Below are positions 60,455 to 64,000 of a stretch of 64,000 bases of DNA, piece after piece (the stretch's first letter is position 1; each line of letters begins with the position of its first letter). The notes below the pieces were generated by a model. The model was given only the letters and a program-made list of their open reading frames with translations, was not told the DNA's origin and did no database searches. A program made the position numbers and the translations under genes. The stretch spans positions 21,052 through 85,051 of the forward strand of contig NZ_OMWD01000005.1 of the NCBI RefSeq assembly GCF_900314695.1, written 5' to 3'. This DNA comes from an uncultured Methanobrevibacter sp. GTDB taxonomy: Archaea > Methanobacteriota > Methanobacteria > Methanobacteriales > Methanobacteriaceae.

Positions 60455-60603
60455 GCAAGTTCAACATTGTCACTTTGACATGATGGACAAACTACCTTTT
60501 TTCCAAGACCTTTAAAGGAGTTTCCACAGTCTTTGCAATGATATTTTTTTGTTTTTAATTTTTTCAAATCAATATCGGCCATTGGCCCTCCGCTAGAACA
60601 CAT
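60448..60603 (-). CDS. 51-residue zinc-ribbon protein
   Basis: A minus-strand frame from ATG 60603 encodes 51 residues. CKDCGNSFKGLGKKVVCPSC is a clean C-x2-C...C-x2-C zinc ribbon in the C-terminal half; before it is a basic stretch (KKLKTKKYH). AGGTGATTTTAA supplies the ribosome binding site. It is short enough to be missed by gene finders. Such small ribbons are common in methanogen genomes and may act in RNA or protein binding. It lies ahead of the two unknown genes on the same strand, with a possible terminator between. Confidence 0.75.
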   Translation of the reverse strand: MCSSGGPMADIDLKKLKTKKYHCKDCGNSFKGLGKKVVCPSCQSDNVELAE

Positions 60604-60640
60604 TTAAAATCACCTATATTATTATATATTATTATATATA

Positions 60641-61657
60641 TTAATAGTTTATTTTAGATGTTATATTTTTAATTTTTTCAAGAATATTTTCATCATTTGT
60701 TAAGTCATAAATTATTTCATAATAATATAGGGACTGACTGTATAGGCGATTCTTTTCATATTCATCAGCCAATTCATAAAGTGTGTCCAAAACAAAAGGG
60801 TTGACTCCCAGTTGAATATTTTTGTTTTTGATAATGTTAATGCATTCATCTAAATTTAATTTCAATTCACTGTTTTTGGATTGGATATAATTGATTTCAC
60901 TGTATGCCTGAGGACTCAATTCATATTCCATACTATATATAAATAATGCCAGAGCTATTTCCATTTGATTTTCTTCTATATAGTAAAAACCTAATTGCCT
61001 GTAACATCTTGCAATATCCTGGGGGTAATATGCATATTTTAATGCGTCTGATACAAACATATAATATTTATTATAGGTGTATGTGTGGATTTTATAAATT
61101 TCGCTTAATTCAAGTATTACCCTTGAGGATACGGGATTGATTTTAATTGCTTTTTTAAGATATTTCTCTGATTTTTCAAATTGTTTATCTTCAAGAAGTA
61201 AAAATCCATAAATATAATATAAGTCCAGAACAGGCTGATTTGTTGGGATATATTTAATTTCATTTTTGCTTCCTATGTATCTCATGAAAATAAGTTCTTC
61301 TAAGGTATTTGTAAAAAAATGGTATTCTGCATCGTCATCGTTTTCAAAAGGGGATTGATATTTATTAATGAATTTATCGAGTTTTTCAAGTGCGACTTTT
61401 GATTTTCCATTTTCGATTTCATAAGCTACTTCATTTAAAATGTACATTAATTGTGTTTTGTTTTCAATAATTTGATTATATTCCTCCTTTTCAAATTCGC
61501 TAAGGCAATCCCACATCATGCTGGAGATTTCATTTAGGATTTCCTTATTGTTGGGGTGATTTTTGTAAACATCCATTTGTGAAGATAAATATTTTTTATT
61601 TAAATCCTTGTTTTCTCCTAAATTAGATTTAATTTCATTTATAATTTCTTCGTACAT
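60641..61657 (-). CDS. TPR-like repeat protein
   Basis: This 338-residue protein from ATG 61657 (five bases after AGGTG; the GTG two codons earlier is less likely) is all-helical. The middle shows tetratricopeptide-like units: LYYIYGFLLLEDKQFEKSEK, then YLKKAIKINPVSSRVILEL, and the later ARCYRQLGFYYIEENQMEIA. No membrane helix or catalytic domain is seen, so it is probably a scaffold or co-chaperone-like protein. It is divergent from the thermosome gene with a shared promoter region holding an inverted repeat, hinting at a chaperone link. That is inference. Confidence 0.72.
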   Translation of the reverse strand: MYEEIINEIKSNLGENKDLNKKYLSSQMDVYKNHPNNKEILNEISSMMWDCLSEFEKEEYNQIIENKTQLMYILNEVAYEIENGKSKVALEKLDKFINKYQSPFENDDDAEYHFFTNTLEELIFMRYIGSKNEIKYIPTNQPVLDLYYIYGFLLLEDKQFEKSEKYLKKAIKINPVSSRVILELSEIYKIHTYTYNKYYMFVSDALKYAYYPQDIARCYRQLGFYYIEENQMEIALALFIYSMEYELSPQAYSEINYIQSKNSELKLNLDECINIIKNKNIQLGVNPFVLDTLYELADEYEKNRLYSQSLYYYEIIYDLTNDENILEKIKNITSKINY

Positions 61658-61682
61658 TAACACACCTAAAGTTACTTTAATA

Positions 61683-61702
61683 GGTAATATTTTTATATTA
61701 CC
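61683..61702. promoter_or_regulatory. Inverted repeat between TPR-like gene and thermosome gene
   Basis: GGTAATAT (61683-61690) and ATATTACC (61695-61702) flank TTTT. It lies between divergent starts, about 75-95 bases from the thermosome start. It may be a binding site for a stress regulator; a TATA element (TTATATTATATATG, about 61709-61722) for the thermosome follows. Confidence 0.4.
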
Positions 61703-61776
61703 AATACTTATATTATATATGTATAAAAATTTACTTTTATATTATTTTATTAAAAAAATTTTAAGGTGATTATGAA

Positions 61777-63426
61777 ATGGCAAATCAACCAATTTTTATC
61801 CTTCCTGAAGGAACTGAAAGGTATTCAAAAAAAGATGCTTTAAGAATGAATATCACAGCAGCTAAAGTATTATCAGGTATTGTAAGAACTACTTTAGGTC
61901 CTAAAGGAATGGACAAAATGTTAGTTAACTCATTAGGTGATGTAACCGTCACCAATGATGGTGCAACTATCATGAGAGAAATGGAAATTAATCAACCTGC
62001 AGCTAGAATGCTTGTAGAAACAGCAAAAAAACAAGAAGACATTGTTGGAGATGGAACTACTTCTGTTGTTGTCATTGCAGGCGAATTATTAAGTAAAGCT
62101 GAAGAGTTATTGGATGATGGAATAGCAACTTCCATTGTTGTTAAAGGATTTAGAAATGCTACTGCAAAAGCAATTGAACTTTTAAATGGTATTGCTATTG
62201 ATGCTGATGACGAAGAAACTCTTAAAAAAGTGGCTGTTACTGCTATGAGTGGTAAAGGTTCTGATTATGCAAAAGAACATTTAGCAGATTTAGTTGTTAA
62301 AGCAGCATTAAGAATTAAAGAAGATGGAAAATCTGACATTGATAATATTAATATTCAAAGGGTTTCTGGAGATTCAGTAGAAGATTCATTTTTAGCTGAA
62401 GGAATAGTAATAGATAAGGCACCTGTATCTAATAATATGCCAAAAGAAGTTAAAGATGCAAAAATCGCTATAATGAAATATCCTATTGAATTAAAAGATA
62501 TTAATACTGATACTAAAATTGATATAACAAGCCCTGATCAATTTGAATCTTTCTTACTCCAAGAAGAACAAATGATTAAAGATTTAGTACAAAAAGTCAT
62601 CGATTCTGGAGCTAATGTATTATTCTGTCAAAAAGGTATTGATGATATGGCAGAACATTACTTGAAAAAAGCTGGAATAATGGCTTACAAAAGAGTTAAA
62701 AAATCTGATATGGAAAGAATTGAAAAAGCTACTGGTGCTAAATTTGTATCTGACATTGATGATTTATCTCCTGAAAAGTTAGGTGTTGCTGGTCGTGTAT
62801 ATCTTGATAAAGTATTTGATCATGAATTAACTTTCATTGAAGATTGTGAAAATCCAAAAGCATCTTCTATTGTACTTAGAGGAAGCACCCGTTACGTAAC
62901 TGAACAAATCGCAAGAGCATTGGATGATGCTTTAGGTGTTGTTGCAGCTACTATAGAAGAAGGTAAAGTCCTCATTGGTGGAGGAGCTTGTGAAATAGAT
63001 TTAGTAAAACAATTAAGAGAATATGGTGAATCTGTAAGTGGAAGAGAACAATTGGCTATTTTAAAATATGCTGAAGCATTGGAAGTTATTCCAAGAACTT
63101 TAATTGAAAATGCAGGTTTAGATACTATTAATTTAATTGCAGATTTAAAAGCAGCTCACGAAGATTCTCCTTTCTTAGGTATAAATGTCTTTACTGGTGA
63201 AGTAGAAGATATGAAAGATTCTGGTGTAATTGAACCATTGAGAGTTAAAATCCAAGCACTTCAATCTGCTGGTGAAGCATCTGAAATGATTTTACGTATT
63301 GATGATATGATTGCAGCAAGAAATGCATTAGAATCTACCGGACCTGATGAAAGTGGAAATGATGCAAGTGGTATGCCTCCAATGCCTCCTGCCCCAGGTA
63401 TGGGTGGAATGCCTCCAATGATGTAA
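61777..63426 (+). CDS. Thermosome subunit (group II chaperonin)
   Basis: This 549-residue chaperonin folds proteins in an ATP-driven two-ring cage. It has TTLGPKGMDKMLVNSLGDVT, NDGATIMREM, the ATPase GDGTTSVVVIAGELL and the late VLIGGGACEIDLVKQL segment. The C-terminal tail is Gly/Met/Pro-rich (GMPPMPPAPGMGGMPPMM), typical of thermosomes. Which paralogue it is cannot be told here. GGTGAT precedes the ATG. A terminator hairpin follows. Confidence 0.96.
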   Translation: MANQPIFILPEGTERYSKKDALRMNITAAKVLSGIVRTTLGPKGMDKMLVNSLGDVTVTNDGATIMREMEINQPAARMLVETAKKQEDIVGDGTTSVVVIAGELLSKAEELLDDGIATSIVVKGFRNATAKAIELLNGIAIDADDEETLKKVAVTAMSGKGSDYAKEHLADLVVKAALRIKEDGKSDIDNINIQRVSGDSVEDSFLAEGIVIDKAPVSNNMPKEVKDAKIAIMKYPIELKDINTDTKIDITSPDQFESFLLQEEQMIKDLVQKVIDSGANVLFCQKGIDDMAEHYLKKAGIMAYKRVKKSDMERIEKATGAKFVSDIDDLSPEKLGVAGRVYLDKVFDHELTFIEDCENPKASSIVLRGSTRYVTEQIARALDDALGVVAATIEEGKVLIGGGACEIDLVKQLREYGESVSGREQLAILKYAEALEVIPRTLIENAGLDTINLIADLKAAHEDSPFLGINVFTGEVEDMKDSGVIEPLRVKIQALQSAGEASEMILRIDDMIAARNALESTGPDESGNDASGMPPMPPAPGMGGMPPMM

Positions 63427-63428
63427 TT

Positions 63429-63451
63429 TTGAAAAATTTTATATTTTTCAA
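63429..63451 (+). terminator. Terminator hairpin after the thermosome gene
   Basis: TTGAAAAAT (63429-63437) and ATTTTTCAA (63443-63451) form a nine-base stem followed by TTTTTT. Confidence 0.65.
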
Positions 63452-63802
63452 TTTTTTCTATTTTTTTTTAAATATAATCTTATTTTACAGTATTAATTTA
63501 ATATTATCTTTGTTTTTTGGTTTAACTTAATTAAATTTAATTTTTTTTATTAAATCAAGTTTAAATTATATGTTATTTTGTTTAATAAGCTTTTACATTA
63601 CTGTTTTAATTTTAATAAATTAAAGTTACTTAAATTTATATTTCATATGATTTAGTTTTTTGATAGGTTATTTAGATTAATATGTTTTTTATTTGTTTAT
63701 TTTCATAGGTTTTTAGTCTTATTTTTAAAAATTAAAATTGTTTAATTGGATTTAGAAATAACAAAGGTTTATATAAGATATTTGTGATAAATATTGTTGA
63801 AG

Positions 63803-63818
63803 TGAGATTGTAATCTCA
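63803..63818 (+). promoter_or_regulatory. Inverted repeat in the leader of the last gene
   Basis: TGAGATT-GT-AATCTCA is a perfect inverted repeat about 26-33 bases after the TATA-like element and 38 before the TTG start. It could be an operator at the transcription start or a hairpin at the 5' end of the message. Confidence 0.4.
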
Positions 63819-63855
63819 TGAGTAATTTATAAAATTGTTATGGAGGTAAATTATT

Positions 63856-64000
63856 TTGAACAAACAAATATTACTCACTGTGTTTTTGGCGTTTGCTGTT
63901 ATTTTTTCAGTTTGTGCTGTTAGTGCCAGTGATGTAAATGTTACAGATTCATATGCTACTAGCTTAGTAGATGATACATCAGATGTTTCAGTCCCAATGG
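63856..64000 (+). CDS. Start of a secreted, adhesin-like protein (cut by window end)
   Basis: A frame opening at TTG 63856, eight bases after GGAGGT, encodes 48 residues to the edge. It begins with a signal peptide (LLTVFLAFAVIFSVCAVSAS), followed by a Thr/Ser/Asp-rich mature start (DVNVTDSYATSLVDDTSDVS) of the kind seen in Methanobrevibacter adhesin-like proteins. No ATG is available before the signal peptide. The rest lies outside the window. Confidence 0.75.
   Translation, partial: MNKQILLTVFLAFAVIFSVCAVSASDVNVTDSYATSLVDDTSDVSVPM

Larger units (their letters stand above)
63427..63855. other. 429-base gap between thermosome gene and next surface-protein gene
   Basis: No gene is visible. 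It contains the thermosome terminator, very AT-rich DNA, a TATA-like TTTATATAAG (63768-63777), and the leader of the next gene with a perfect inverted repeat. Confidence 0.6.

Overview
The window is chromosomal DNA of a mesophilic, AT-rich methanogenic archaeon, most likely a Methanobrevibacter or close relative in Methanobacteriales. Evidence: archaeal information-processing genes (SBDS and exosome Rrp4/Rrp41/Rrp42, proteasome alpha, RNase P proteins, a thermosome, archaeal-type ProS, PheT and ValS), coenzyme F420 biosynthesis (CofC), archaeal lipid genes (sn-glycerol-1-phosphate dehydrogenase, HMG-CoA reductase), large adhesin-like beta-helix surface proteins, TATA-type promoters, and GGTG/GGAG ribosome binding sites. 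The species assignment is inference; no database was searched.

Layout. 1-1560 is a decayed patch: two apparent C-terminal tails of TnpB-like proteins, a truncated and frameshifted acyltransferase, and a copied 5' leader. 1.5-8.6 kb holds an AAA ATPase behind a set of palindromes, a small carboxymuconolactone-decarboxylase-like protein, a CPBP protease, a metal-transport operon (DUF6110-like protein plus P1B ATPase) behind two DtxR-like boxes, and a two-gene ABC importer without a binding protein. 8.7-14.1 kb holds proS-cofC-thiD on the minus strand and egsA-UPF0179-rpiA-small membrane protein on the plus strand. 14.1-19.2 kb carries two divergent adhesin-like genes. 19.2-27.9 kb has a YjbQ protein, a 46-residue membrane protein, pheT, valS, aroA and nth, plus a 629-bp gap with a possible pseudogene.

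27.9-36.6 kb is a sulfur and cysteine island: cysK, cysE, an HTH regulator with four conserved-looking cysteines, tRNA-Cys(GCA), cysS, metY, nifS, a NifU/IscU scaffold and a superoxide reductase. cysK and metY share copies of the operator-like palindrome ATAAC-N4-GTTAT at their promoters, so this looks like a small regulon; the neighbouring regulator is a natural candidate. An intact-looking 1172-bp insertion sequence with an 8-bp target duplication sits just behind the superoxide reductase terminator.

37.8-43.6 kb is rich in zinc ribbons: a RecJ-like DHH nuclease with DnaJ-type zinc fingers, a protein made almost entirely of seven zinc ribbons, a zinc-ribbon metallopeptidase, and a zinc-ribbon membrane protein, with a winged-helix regulator carrying its own 19-bp palindrome. 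This cluster is the least explained in the window. 43.6-48.9 kb is the RNase P/proteasome/SBDS/exosome superoperon. 48.9-53.0 kb is a minus-strand run (membrane-anchored protein, HD phosphohydrolase, ubiX-like, cbiT, membrane protein, mobA). 53.2-54.8 kb is amt-glnK under an NrpR-type operator. The rest holds a signal-peptidase-like protein, aroD, a conserved unknown-sucD-hmgA operon, several small unknown genes, a 51-residue zinc ribbon, a TPR-like protein, a thermosome subunit and the start of another secreted protein that runs off the window.
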